Positions 1-5,989 of a stretch of 9,668 bases of DNA are shown one piece after another. The stretch lies in NCBI GenBank assembly GCA_958427975.1, contig CAUAEH010000061.1, forward strand, positions 1 through 9,668. Reading direction: 5' to 3'. Positions within the stretch are counted from its first letter, which is position 1. Each line of letters begins with the position of its first letter. Source of the DNA: an uncultured Collinsella sp. (GTDB lineage Bacteria > Actinomycetota > Coriobacteriia > Coriobacteriales > Coriobacteriaceae). The notes below the pieces were generated by a model. That model was not told the DNA's origin and did not search any database. It saw nothing but the letters and a program-made list of their open reading frames with translations. Position numbers and translations under genes: made by a program.

Positions 1-322
1 GGACGACCCCTATACCGTCGCCATCAGCCACGGCGAGGGCCGCTTTGTCGCCAACGACGAGGTACTCGCCCAGCTTATCGCCAACGGCCAGGTCGCCACG
101 CAGTACGTGGGCGAGGACGGCAAGCCCAGCATGGACCTTTCCGTCAACCCCAACGGCTCCGCACTCGCCATCGAGGGCATCACGAGCCCCGACGGCCGCG
201 TCCTGGGCAAGATGGGCCATGCCGAGCGTCGCGGCGACAACCTGTACCGCAACGTGCCCGAGCATGTCCCCGGCGACAAGTTCATGCCGATCTTTGAGAG
301 CGGCGTAGCCTACTTCGCCTAA
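1..322 (+). CDS. purL: PurL C-terminal end (phosphoribosylformylglycinamidine synthase, glutaminase domain), 5' truncated by window edge
   Basis: The reading frame is open from base 2 to a TAA at 320-322 and gives 106 residues, so only the end of the gene is in the window. FGAM synthase converts formylglycinamide ribonucleotide, glutamine and ATP to FGAM in cytoplasmic purine synthesis. The visible part matches the class I glutamine amidotransferase domain at the C-terminus of the large, single-chain PurL. It has HGEGRF near the start, then GHAERR (codons from 218), which supplies the His and Glu of the Cys-His-Glu triad, and it ends FESGVAYF, typical of clostridial and coriobacterial large PurL. 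The nucleophile Cys and the synthetase domains lie upstream of the window. A separate PurQ would also carry such a tail, but the NLYRNV...FESGVAYFA ending fits fused PurL better. A strong terminator follows 38 nt after the stop. Confidence 0.9.
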   Translation, partial: DDPYTVAISHGEGRFVANDEVLAQLIANGQVATQYVGEDGKPSMDLSVNPNGSALAIEGITSPDGRVLGKMGHAERRGDNLYRNVPEHVPGDKFMPIFESGVAYFA

Positions 323-327
323 ACCTT

Positions 328-358
328 TCCCATCGGGTACAATCCCTTCGGGTAACAA
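328..358 (+). repeat. Tandem 15/16-nt near-identical repeat after purL
   Basis: Two back-to-back units are visible: tcccatcgggtacaa (328-342) and tcccttcgggtaacaa (343-358). They differ by one substitution and one inserted a. Each holds a tiny CCC-NTC-GGG hairpin. The second unit's CGGGT (349-353) can also pair with ACCCG (360-364), which would invade the 5' arm of the terminator that follows. The role is unknown; the repeat may be chance. Confidence 0.5.
338..343 (+). promoter_or_regulatory. Candidate -10 element (TACAAT) for the DMT transporter gene
   Basis: TACAAT matches the sigma-70 type -10 consensus at five of six positions, but no convincing -35 lies 16-18 nt upstream (315-320 is ttcgcc). 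If used, transcription would start near 350 and pass through the hairpin at 361-387 before reaching the ATG at 422. It is mentioned because the 25 nt between terminator and start codon leave no room for a promoter. The call is weak. Confidence 0.25.
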
Positions 359-360
359 CA

Positions 361-396
361 CCCGCCACCGGCACCCCCGGTGGCGGGTTCTTTTTT
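361..396 (+). terminator. Intrinsic terminator downstream of purL
   Basis: A perfect 10-bp GC-rich stem is formed by CCCGCCACCG (361-370) and CGGTGGCGGG (378-387) with a 7-nt loop, followed by ttctttttt (388-396). This is a textbook rho-independent terminator for purL. It also sits directly before the DMT transporter gene and may partly insulate or attenuate it. Confidence 0.92.
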
Positions 397-421
397 GCTT
401 CGCGCATGTAGGAAGGACATC

Positions 422-1357
422 ATGGAAAGCCGCAAGCCGTATCTCGCCACCCTGCCCGGACTCATCCTGGGCTGTCTCGTTTGCTGCGCACTCTGGGGCT
501 CCGCCTTCCCCTGCATCAAGATCGGCTACGGCCTCTTTGGCATTCCCGCGCACGACAGCGCCTCTCAGCTGCTCTTCGCGGGTCTGCGCTTCACCCTTGC
601 CGGCATGCTGGTCATTGTTGGCATGAGCGTGGCCCAGCGCCGACCGCTCGTTCCGCAAGCGCGCGATATCAAGCCCATCTGCATCTTGTCGCTCTTCCAG
701 ACCATCGGCCAGTACTTCTTTTTCTACCTTGGTCTCTCCCGTGCAAGCGCTATGTCGAGCTCCATCATCGAGGCCAGCGCCAACTTCTTGGCTATCCTCT
801 TTGCCGCCTTGGCGTTTCGCACCGAAAAGCTCAACGCGGCCAAGGTGCTCGGCTGCGTACTGGGCTTTGCCGGTGTCGCGCTCGTCAACCTTTCGGGCGC
901 GGACGGCACCTTTGGCTTTGCGCTCGACGGCGAGGGCTTTATCCTGGCCTCCACCGTCGCGGGTGCCCTTTCGACCTGCCTGATCGGCATCTTCTCGCGC
1001 GAACACGACGGCGTCTTGCTTGCCGGGTGGCAGTTCTTGGTCGGCGGCCTGGTCCTCACCGCCATTGGCTTTTTGATGGGTGGCGCGCTCTCCCCCACGG
1101 CGATTGCCCCCGCCATCGCGCTCATCATCTACATGGCGCTTATCTCCGCGGTCGCCTACTCGCTGTGGTCGCGCCTGCTTGCCGTCAACCCCGTCAGCCG
1201 CGTCTCGGTCTTTGGGTTTATGAACCCCGTCTTTGGCGTGCTGCTGAGCGCACTGCTGCTCGGTGAGGGCGCTGGCACGAGCCCCGCTACCGTCATCGTT
1301 GCCCTGCTGTTGGTCTGCGGCGGCATCATCATCGTCAACAAACCCAAAAAAGCCTAG
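422..1357 (+). CDS. EamA/DMT-superfamily transporter, ten-helix
   Basis: The 311-residue membrane protein belongs to the drug/metabolite transporter superfamily: inner-membrane permeases with two EamA repeats that export metabolites or drugs. Hydrophobic segments run throughout and suggest ten helices. The first repeat shows ALWGSAFP (res 23-30) and AGLRFTLAG (53-61). The second shows AYSLWSRLL (245-253) and MNPVFGVLLSALLLGE (267-282), the usual end of an EamA repeat. A short basic tail (KPKK) probably faces the cytoplasm. The ATG at 422 is preceded by aggaagga (410-417). An in-frame GTG at 380 would add 14 residues but lies inside the terminator stem, so it was not used. Substrate cannot be read from the sequence. 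The gene ends 148 nt before a bidirectional terminator shared with the convergent cyclase gene. Transcription may come from readthrough of the purL terminator or from a promoter upstream of it. Confidence 0.88.
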   Translation: MESRKPYLATLPGLILGCLVCCALWGSAFPCIKIGYGLFGIPAHDSASQLLFAGLRFTLAGMLVIVGMSVAQRRPLVPQARDIKPICILSLFQTIGQYFFFYLGLSRASAMSSSIIEASANFLAILFAALAFRTEKLNAAKVLGCVLGFAGVALVNLSGADGTFGFALDGEGFILASTVAGALSTCLIGIFSREHDGVLLAGWQFLVGGLVLTAIGFLMGGALSPTAIAPAIALIIYMALISAVAYSLWSRLLAVNPVSRVSVFGFMNPVFGVLLSALLLGEGAGTSPATVIVALLLVCGGIIIVNKPKKA

Positions 1358-1441
1358 CGAGCTCACCTTTTTAGAGAGGGCGTTCGCACACTTCAGCTTA
1401 ATGGAGCACACTGGTTCTCGTTAATTTCGTACCGAGCCGCG

Positions 1442-1464
1442 GCGGCAGACGCTCGTCTTGCCGC
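1442..1464. other. Short hairpin in the convergent 3' intergenic region (1358-1504)
   Basis: GCGGCAGAC (1442-1450) pairs with GTCTTGCCGC (1455-1464) as nine base pairs with one bulged t and a GCTC tetraloop. No T-tract follows on either strand, so it is not a classic terminator. It lies in the shared 3' untranslated region of the transporter and cyclase genes. The rest of 1358-1504 holds no supported gene, only a 7-codon frame from the ATG at 1401. Confidence 0.4.
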
Positions 1465-1504
1465 ACCGCGCCTGGGCGTTATGGCCGGTGGCCCCCGCAA
1501 ACGC

Positions 1505-1547
1505 AAAAAGAGCGCACGACCATCGCAACAGTCGTGCGCCCTTTTTC
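1505..1547. terminator. Bidirectional terminator between the DMT transporter and GGDEF genes
   Basis: GCGCACGAC (1512-1520) and GTCGTGCGC (1531-1539) form a perfect 9-bp stem with a 10-nt loop. On the plus strand it is followed by ccctttttct. On the minus strand the stem is followed by tctttttgcg. It therefore can stop transcription from both convergent genes, and it abuts the TAG of the minus-strand cyclase gene (1547-1549). Confidence 0.88.
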
Positions 1548-2689
1548 TAGCGTATCTGGACGCCGGCTTTCTTTTTCTCGGCCTTGACGCGGTAGAGCTC
1601 CGCATCGGCAGCGCGAAGTAAGTCTTGCCAGGTATCGACACCATCGCCAACCCGTGCGCAGCCGATGGACATCCGCAACAGATACGGCACCTCGGCACGA
1701 GCGAGCTCGTCGTTAATCGCCGAACACAGGTCTATGATGTCCTGTTCCGCCGCTGCCTTCTGGAGCACCACGAACTCATCGCCGCCATAACGTGCGATAA
1801 AACCACCAGACGCCGAGGAGACCTCTTTGAGCGTAACAGATATGACTTGGAGAGCATGGTCGCCCTCCACATGTCCATACCGGTCGTTAATCTGCTTAAA
1901 GCCGTCGGCGTCCATCATAAGCAGATGCACATCTTCGGCCTGATCCACATTTGAGAAGAGCGACAGCATATAGGTCTCAAAACGGTTGCGATTGTTGAGG
2001 CCAGTCAACGGGTCGGTCGAGATGAGCTGCTCCTGGTAGATGATGTAGAGCAGCAGGATACTCAGCGATATACCGACGCAAAGGCCCGGTACCGAAAACA
2101 AAACCTGGAAGGTACCGCCCACCAGAGCGGGAACCGCAAAAAAGGCGAGGGTGCGATAAATGGCCTTCTTTTGCAGACTTTCGACTTTTCGAGTCTGAAT
2201 AAAGGCATGCAAAGACGTATATATGATGTAGCAGTAGCTAACGATAGGTTGAATCATATAAAGCGCTCCGCGACGATATACGCCCTGCGCATCGATATAG
2301 AACATAGTGTGCGTCCAGTAGCTGGTAAATGCCAGCACGACCACCAATACGGTTGGCAACGTCACGAGCGCCACCCTATAGCGCGCAGTCAAAAGGCGAG
2401 AGCCCTGCACTGTCTCGGAATAGAAAAACCAAATGAGGCACGCGATGGCGAACAGCGAAAACGAGACCGCGTTGGAAATCCAGTTGGCCGTGATGCCTAC
2501 AGGAGTGCTCACGCCGTCCGAGAGCGTCCAGATCATATCGAAGAAAATGTAGGCAGCAGACGTGTAGCCCAGCATGCTAAACAAAAGCTGCTGGGTGCTC
2601 GAGAACAAGGAGCGGCGGCTTCGTGCGGCAAGCCCGATAAGAACAATCATGCATAGCAGGAATATCTCAATTTTGAGTGCCTTAACCAC
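1547..2689 (-). CDS. Membrane-anchored diguanylate cyclase (seven TM + GGDEF)
   Basis: The product would make cyclic di-GMP from two GTP at the cytoplasmic face of the membrane. With the GTG at 2689 it is 380 residues. About seven hydrophobic segments fill residues 1-220, followed by a GGDEF domain opened by DPLTGLNNRNRF (226-237). Metal-binding MDADG (259-263; D260, D262) and an intact YGGDEF (301-306; bases 1772-1789) predict activity. The RxxD product-inhibition site that usually lies just before the active site is replaced by ASGG, so feedback inhibition through that site is unlikely. The seven-helix N-terminus resembles sensor modules with unknown ligand. An upstream TTG at 2707 gives six more residues but has a poor ribosome binding site, while the GTG at 2689 has gaaggga at 2699-2705 with nine nt spacing. 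The gene stands alone, downstream of kdgT and separated from it by hairpins. No c-di-GMP receptor or EAL domain is in the window. Confidence 0.9.
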   Translation of the reverse strand: MVKALKIEIFLLCMIVLIGLAARSRRSLFSSTQQLLFSMLGYTSAAYIFFDMIWTLSDGVSTPVGITANWISNAVSFSLFAIACLIWFFYSETVQGSRLLTARYRVALVTLPTVLVVVLAFTSYWTHTMFYIDAQGVYRRGALYMIQPIVSYCYIIYTSLHAFIQTRKVESLQKKAIYRTLAFFAVPALVGGTFQVLFSVPGLCVGISLSILLLYIIYQEQLISTDPLTGLNNRNRFETYMLSLFSNVDQAEDVHLLMMDADGFKQINDRYGHVEGDHALQVISVTLKEVSSASGGFIARYGGDEFVVLQKAAAEQDIIDLCSAINDELARAEVPYLLRMSIGCARVGDGVDTWQDLLRAADAELYRVKAEKKKAGVQIR

Positions 2690-2698
2690 GAGACGCCA

Positions 2699-2705
2699 TC
2701 CCTTC
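2699..2705 (-). promoter_or_regulatory. Ribosome binding site deciding the GGDEF gene start
   Basis: On the minus strand GAAGGGA lies nine nt before the GTG at 2689-2687. The competing TTG at 2707 overlaps this element and has no purine-rich stretch upstream of it, so the GTG is the better start. Confidence 0.55.
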
Positions 2706-2754
2706 AATATCCAAGTGGTCAGAATCGCCCGATTCGTGTCTGGACAATAAACAC

Positions 2755-2771
2755 CCCCTACTCCGCAGGGG
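2755..2771 (-). terminator. Weak hairpin upstream of the GGDEF gene
   Basis: Read on the minus strand, CCCCT and AGGGG form a 5-bp stem around a 7-nt loop, followed by the T-rich gtgtttattg. It may add to termination after kdgT or may be a leader structure of the cyclase gene. The stem is short. Confidence 0.3.
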
Positions 2772-2788
2772 TAAGGGGAATAATAGCA

Positions 2789-2832
2789 GAGCGCCCGAAC
2801 GTCACTGCAAGACAGCTTTCGTTCGGGCGCTC
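2789..2832 (-). terminator. 13-bp perfect inverted repeat, probable kdgT terminator
   Basis: GAGCGCCCGAACG (2789-2801) and CGTTCGGGCGCTC (2820-2832) are exact reverse complements, with an 18-nt loop. On the minus strand, downstream of the kdgT stop, the stem is followed by tgctattattcc, an interrupted T-rich stretch. On the plus strand no T-tract follows. A smaller hairpin (about 2837-2853) precedes it on the minus strand. Terminator or mRNA 3'-end stabiliser is the likeliest role, though the imperfect T-tract leaves doubt. Confidence 0.6.
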
Positions 2833-2877
2833 AAACGGCGCGAATTGCACGCCGGCATCATTAATTGGTAGCGATTG

Positions 2878-3900
2878 CTACTCGCCGTCGATGTCGGTCG
2901 CGACGGCTTCCTCAATAGCCTCGACGCCTTCGACCGACAGATCCTCTTTGCCGTGGCAGAACTTCTTATCGACCCAGCCGGTCAGAATCGGAGCCATGAT
3001 TGCCGTGATGATAACGGCGGTGGCGATCTGAGCGTACGCGGTGGGCGCAAGCTCGGCATAGCGCGGTGCGACCTCGGCGAGGGCGACCGGCGTGGTCATG
3101 GCCGTGCCGGCGATAGTGGAGCAGGCAACGGCCGCCTTGCCGTTACCACCGCACAGGCGCTCGAACGCAAAGGTGATGGGACCGACGATAAAGAGCGTGA
3201 TGAGGCCCAGCAGGATGCCCGAGATGCCGCCGGTGATAAAGCTCGAAAGGCTCATGGACGCACCAAGCTGAAAACCGATAACAGCGATCGCGGGATTGGC
3301 GCCGGGGACCAGCAGGTTCTTGATGAACGGGAAGAGGTTGCCCAGAACCATGCCGATAACAAGCGGCAGGATGGATCCGATGATGGTGCCGACGGGGATG
3401 TTAGCGAGACCCGAGACACCGAGGATGATCATGGTGACGGCGGGGCCGGCCGTAAAGAACAGGATACCGACGGCGCCCTGCTCGGACTCATCGCCAAACT
3501 CGCCCATGATGCCCGTATAGAGCGCCATGTTGCAAAACGTAATGCCGCCGATGATTGAGACCGAGCTCAGGCCCAGGAAGTTGTCGTTAAAGAAATATGC
3601 CACACCCAAGCCAAGGGCGGCCGCAACAACAAGCTTGGGGATCAGTACGACGATGCCGGTCTTGATAGCGCCCGGCGTGGACTTAAAGCTGATGCCGGCA
3701 CCCACGAAGAGCAGGATCGCAGCGACGATGGTATTGGAGCCGCCACGGCAGGCAGCCGTAAAGAAGCCGCCGATCTCAAAGACCTGCGGACAGAAAGTGT
3801 TGAGCAAAAGGCCAACAATCATGGGATAGATCATGATGTCGCCCGGGATACGCGGTACCTTGAATTTCTTTTGCTCGTTGGCGGTCGCTTCCTGTGCCAT
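2878..3900 (-). CDS. kdgT: 2-keto-3-deoxygluconate permease family (KdgT-like) transporter
   Basis: The 340-residue inner-membrane protein matches the KDGT family, whose known members import 2-keto-3-deoxygluconate (a product of pectin and uronate breakdown) by proton symport. Family features in order are IPGDIMIYPMIVGLLLNTFC (res 18-37), IGGFFTAACRGGSNTIVAA (43-61), VGAGISFKSTPG (66-77), CNMALYTG (123-130), NPAIAVIGFQLGAS (202-215) and STIAGTAMTTPVALAE (261-276). Length is close to the E. coli protein. A charged acidic tail closes the protein. The ATG at 3900 was chosen: it gives a hydrophilic MAQEATANEQKK start and has ggggg four to five nt upstream. A TTG at 3930 would add ten unlikely residues. 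No KDG kinase, aldolase or uronate gene is nearby, so the exact substrate is an inference. The 143 nt upstream (3901-4043) hold no gene and no clear promoter. Confidence 0.85.
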   Translation of the reverse strand: MAQEATANEQKKFKVPRIPGDIMIYPMIVGLLLNTFCPQVFEIGGFFTAACRGGSNTIVAAILLFVGAGISFKSTPGAIKTGIVVLIPKLVVAAALGLGVAYFFNDNFLGLSSVSIIGGITFCNMALYTGIMGEFGDESEQGAVGILFFTAGPAVTMIILGVSGLANIPVGTIIGSILPLVIGMVLGNLFPFIKNLLVPGANPAIAVIGFQLGASMSLSSFITGGISGILLGLITLFIVGPITFAFERLCGGNGKAAVACSTIAGTAMTTPVALAEVAPRYAELAPTAYAQIATAVIITAIMAPILTGWVDKKFCHGKEDLSVEGVEAIEEAVATDIDGE

Positions 3901-4043
3901 GAAACCCCCATTTCCGCTGACGCAGAACAAAAGCCCACGTCACGCTTTGCTACAGTAAAGTTTGACCATGGTACCAGAAGAAGCAGACCGGCTCGGTGAG
4001 AAATTCGATTCGTTGGGCCGGGACGCTAAACGCGCCCTTGCTT

Positions 4044-4367
4044 TTATACAAGGCTCAAAACGATATAGAACACGATGCCCGAGACGCAGCACCACAACAT
4101 CGACTTTGTCTTGATTGCCACCGCCACGACACCGGCAGCCGCAATCCAGGGAATCAAGCCCTGCCACAAGCCGGCGTCGAAAGCGCCAGGGCTTATCAAA
4201 TCGTTAGCGACCAGCGCCGCAAAGGCGGCGGGCGGAATATAACCCAAGGCCTCGGTAACGCGGGGCGACAGCGTTCTCCCGCGCAAGGCAAACGCCGGGG
4301 CAATGCGGAAAAACGCGATAGCCGCCCATGACGACAGCCACAGGGCCAAAAACTCATTAACGGGCAT
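4044..4367 (-). CDS. azlD: AzlD-family branched-chain amino acid transport subunit
   Basis: This is a 107-residue hydrophobic protein with about three to four membrane segments, the usual AzlD size. AzlD works with AzlC as a two-subunit exporter of branched-chain amino acids and toxic analogues in known members. The family pattern FFRIAPAFALRGRTLSPRV (res 19-37) followed by LGYIPPAAFAALVAN (41-55) is visible. The frame runs open further upstream, but that part overlaps azlC and reads as non-membrane low-complexity sequence. The ATG at 4367 has aaggga at 4376-4381, eight nt upstream. It starts 11 nt before the end of azlC, a translational-coupling overlap. No clear terminator follows the stop. 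Confidence 0.88.
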   Translation of the reverse strand: MPVNEFLALWLSSWAAIAFFRIAPAFALRGRTLSPRVTEALGYIPPAAFAALVANDLISPGAFDAGLWQGLIPWIAAAGVVAVAIKTKSMLWCCVSGIVFYIVLSLV

Positions 4368-5049
4368 CGCGAGCGTCCCTTCCTTCGGCGAAAGCATCGC
4401 ACGCAAGCGCCGCGGCAACACCGACGAGCACGCTTGCCGGCACGGCGATATTCGTCCACCCCAAGAACTTGCATATGGCGACAGACACCGCAGCCATAAC
4501 GGCAGCCACGACATTGCCGCGCGACAGTCGCTGCGAAAAGAGCAGGCAGATAAAGAGCGAGGTGCAGACAAAGCCAGCAATAGCGGTGGGGACATCGACA
4601 ACGGCGCCTACAACGGCGCCCATCGTGCACGAAACGCCCCATGTCGCGATGAGGATCGCGTTGAGCGCAAAGGACTCGCGCGGGCCCCAATCCTCCCCTT
4701 CAACCAACTTGGCAAGCGAGATGCCATATGCCTCCTCGGTAAGCGTCGCGGCAACGGCCAGCGTCTGACGCTTCGAGGCACCCCTCAGATGGGGCGCGAT
4801 CGATGCCGAATAAAGTGCAAAGCGCGAGGAGATTGCGGCCACACTTGCGACAATCGATGCCGCAGGCACACCTGCCAGCCACAGATTGCAGACCATAAAC
4901 TGGCCGCTACCCGTCACAAACGTGCTGCTCAGAGCAAAAACCATCCAGGGCTCCATTCCCGTCTGCGCCATAATCATTCCGCACGGCGCGCCTATCGCAA
5001 CATAGGTAAGCATCACCGGCCAGACGGTTTTAACGATTTTGAGCACCAT
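4357..5049 (-). CDS. azlC: AzlC-family branched-chain amino acid permease
   Basis: This is the large subunit of the AzlCD exporter in the cytoplasmic membrane. From the ATG at 5049 it is 230 residues, within the family range. Recognisable segments are TYVAIGAPCGMI (res 15-26), GSGQFM (47-52; the family GxSQF region), SRFALYSASIAPHL (75-88) and TEEAYG (104-109), followed by further helices to the C-terminus. A longer frame from an ATG at 5085 adds 12 residues but lacks a ribosome binding site. The ATG at 5049 has GAGGA five nt upstream. The gene overlaps azlD by 11 nt and is divergent from the HD-domain gene. Substrate is inferred from family only. Confidence 0.9.
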   Translation of the reverse strand: MVLKIVKTVWPVMLTYVAIGAPCGMIMAQTGMEPWMVFALSSTFVTGSGQFMVCNLWLAGVPAASIVASVAAISSRFALYSASIAPHLRGASKRQTLAVAATLTEEAYGISLAKLVEGEDWGPRESFALNAILIATWGVSCTMGAVVGAVVDVPTAIAGFVCTSLFICLLFSQRLSRGNVVAAVMAAVSVAICKFLGWTNIAVPASVLVGVAAALACDAFAEGRDARDAR

Positions 5050-5054
5050 AGCGT

Positions 5055-5059
5055 TCCTC
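5055..5059 (-). promoter_or_regulatory. Ribosome binding site deciding the azlC start
   Basis: GAGGA on the minus strand lies five nt before the ATG at 5049-5047. The upstream in-frame ATG at 5085 is preceded by gtcgttga without a Shine-Dalgarno match. Confidence 0.6.
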
Positions 5060-5109
5060 GTCCCGACAAGATTTCCGAGCCGCATTCAACGACGCGGCAG
5101 AATCATCGC

Positions 5110-5145
5110 CCGGTGGCAACCGAGTTCACCTACAATTGCCACCGG
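5110..5145. promoter_or_regulatory. 10-bp perfect inverted repeat between azlC and the HD gene (candidate operator)
   Basis: CCGGTGGCAA (5110-5119) and TTGCCACCGG (5136-5145) are exact reverse complements separated by 16 nt. A -10-like TACAAT (5131-5136) touches the right arm on the plus strand and points toward the HD gene, without a clear -35. The repeat could be a two-half-site operator covering a divergent promoter region, or a leader hairpin of either transcript. No T-tract follows on either side, so a terminator is unlikely. Confidence 0.45.
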
Positions 5146-5176
5146 ATCGAAAGACACAGCTTTTTAGGAAGTCATT

Positions 5177-5989
5177 ATGACAGCTATCGATCGGGGCCGG
5201 GCGACCGCGGCCTTCAAACGCTATACCGATGCTTACGATGCCGCCAATCCACGTATCGCGCTCAAAATCGAGCATACGTACCACGTTGCCGAGGCATGCG
5301 ATGCCGTGGCGCGCGAGCAGAGCTGGTCGACAGAGGATATTGACCTGGCCTGGCTTTGCGGCCTGTTACACGATATGGGACGCTTTGAACAGTTGCGGCG
5401 CTGGGACACCTTTAAGGACGCCGAGAGTATGAGCCACGCAGCGTTGGGCGTCGGGGTCCTCTTTGGCGAGAACCCCGACGACGCGCCTGCCACAACAAGC
5501 ATCCGAGATTTTATCGAGACCGACGAGCACGACGAGCTCATCCGCGCGAGCATCGCCTATCACAGCGACTTTCGCCTGCCGGCACAACTCGACGAGCGTA
5601 CACGGCGCTTCTGCGATATCGTGCGCGATGGCGACAAAATCGACATTATGCGCACCATCGCCGACAGCACCGTCGACACCATCCTCAAGGTTGATAAGGA
5701 CACATTTCTCGCCAGCCGGTTCTCGACACCGGCTCTCGCTGCCTTTGACGAGCGCCGCTGCGTCGCACGCGATGAACGCAACGAGCCCGCAGACTACCTG
5801 GTGGGACTCATCTGCTTTATGTTTGAGCTCGTCTATCCAGCGAGCCGCGCGCTGGCGCGCGAGCAGGGCGATATCTACCGCCTGCTCGACGCGCCCTTTG
5901 GCATTACGCGCCCCTTTACCGATCCCGCCACGCAGGCGACCTGGAAGCGCCTAAAGGACGAGGCGCGCGACTGGCTGGCGCGCGCCTAG
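5177..5989 (+). CDS. HD-domain metal-dependent phosphohydrolase
   Basis: The 270-residue soluble protein carries an HD domain, the fold of metal-dependent phosphohydrolases that act on nucleotides or similar phosphoesters. Likely metal ligands are H36 (in EHTYHVAEA), H65-D66 in LLHDMGRF, H87 in MSHAALGV, H129 in AYHSDF and an Asp of VRDGDKIDIMR (149-159). This order (H...HD...H...H...D) is that of HD proteins with two metals, but the substrate is unknown. There is no signal peptide, membrane segment or fused domain. The ATG at 5177 has aggaag at 5166-5171, five nt away. The gene is divergent from azlC. Its stop TAG (5987-5989) overlaps the stop of the convergent etfA gene within a single CTAG, with no terminator between. 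Confidence 0.85.
   Translation: MTAIDRGRATAAFKRYTDAYDAANPRIALKIEHTYHVAEACDAVAREQSWSTEDIDLAWLCGLLHDMGRFEQLRRWDTFKDAESMSHAALGVGVLFGENPDDAPATTSIRDFIETDEHDELIRASIAYHSDFRLPAQLDERTRRFCDIVRDGDKIDIMRTIADSTVDTILKVDKDTFLASRFSTPALAAFDERRCVARDERNEPADYLVGLICFMFELVYPASRALAREQGDIYRLLDAPFGITRPFTDPATQATWKRLKDEARDWLARA

Noticed and set aside
380..421. GTG at 380 as a start for the DMT transporter
   Set aside because: It falls within the 3' arm of the terminator stem, and the ATG at 422 has a good ribosome binding site.
1385..1445. Stretch around cagcttaatggagcac that recalls a tRNA D-arm
   Set aside because: No matching T-arm (GTTCGAAYC), acceptor stem or anticodon stem can be drawn, so neither a tRNA nor a clear att-site remnant is supported.
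2690..2877. Cyclic di-GMP riboswitch in front of the GGDEF gene
   Set aside because: The conserved GEMM core and its tetraloop-receptor elements could not be found; only simple hairpins are present.
2875..3558. Plus-strand open frame opposite kdgT rich in Asp, Gly and Arg
   Set aside because: Composition mirrors the antisense of hydrophobic codons; kdgT on the other strand is well supported.
3930..3948. AAAGC-N9-GCTTT inverted repeat upstream of kdgT as operator
   Set aside because: Arms are only five bp and there is no clear promoter beside it, so it is within what chance would give.
5086..5176. T-box or amino-acid riboswitch upstream of azlC, prompted by ggttgccaccggg on the minus strand
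   Set aside because: The region is too short for a T-box, lacks the AGGGUGGNACCGCG core and has no terminator before azlC.
4303..5343. Long plus-strand open frame (346 codons) across azlC and azlD
   Set aside because: It is antisense to two well-recognised membrane proteins, and its product is rich in Arg, His and Asn without any domain; a by-product of high-GC codon bias.
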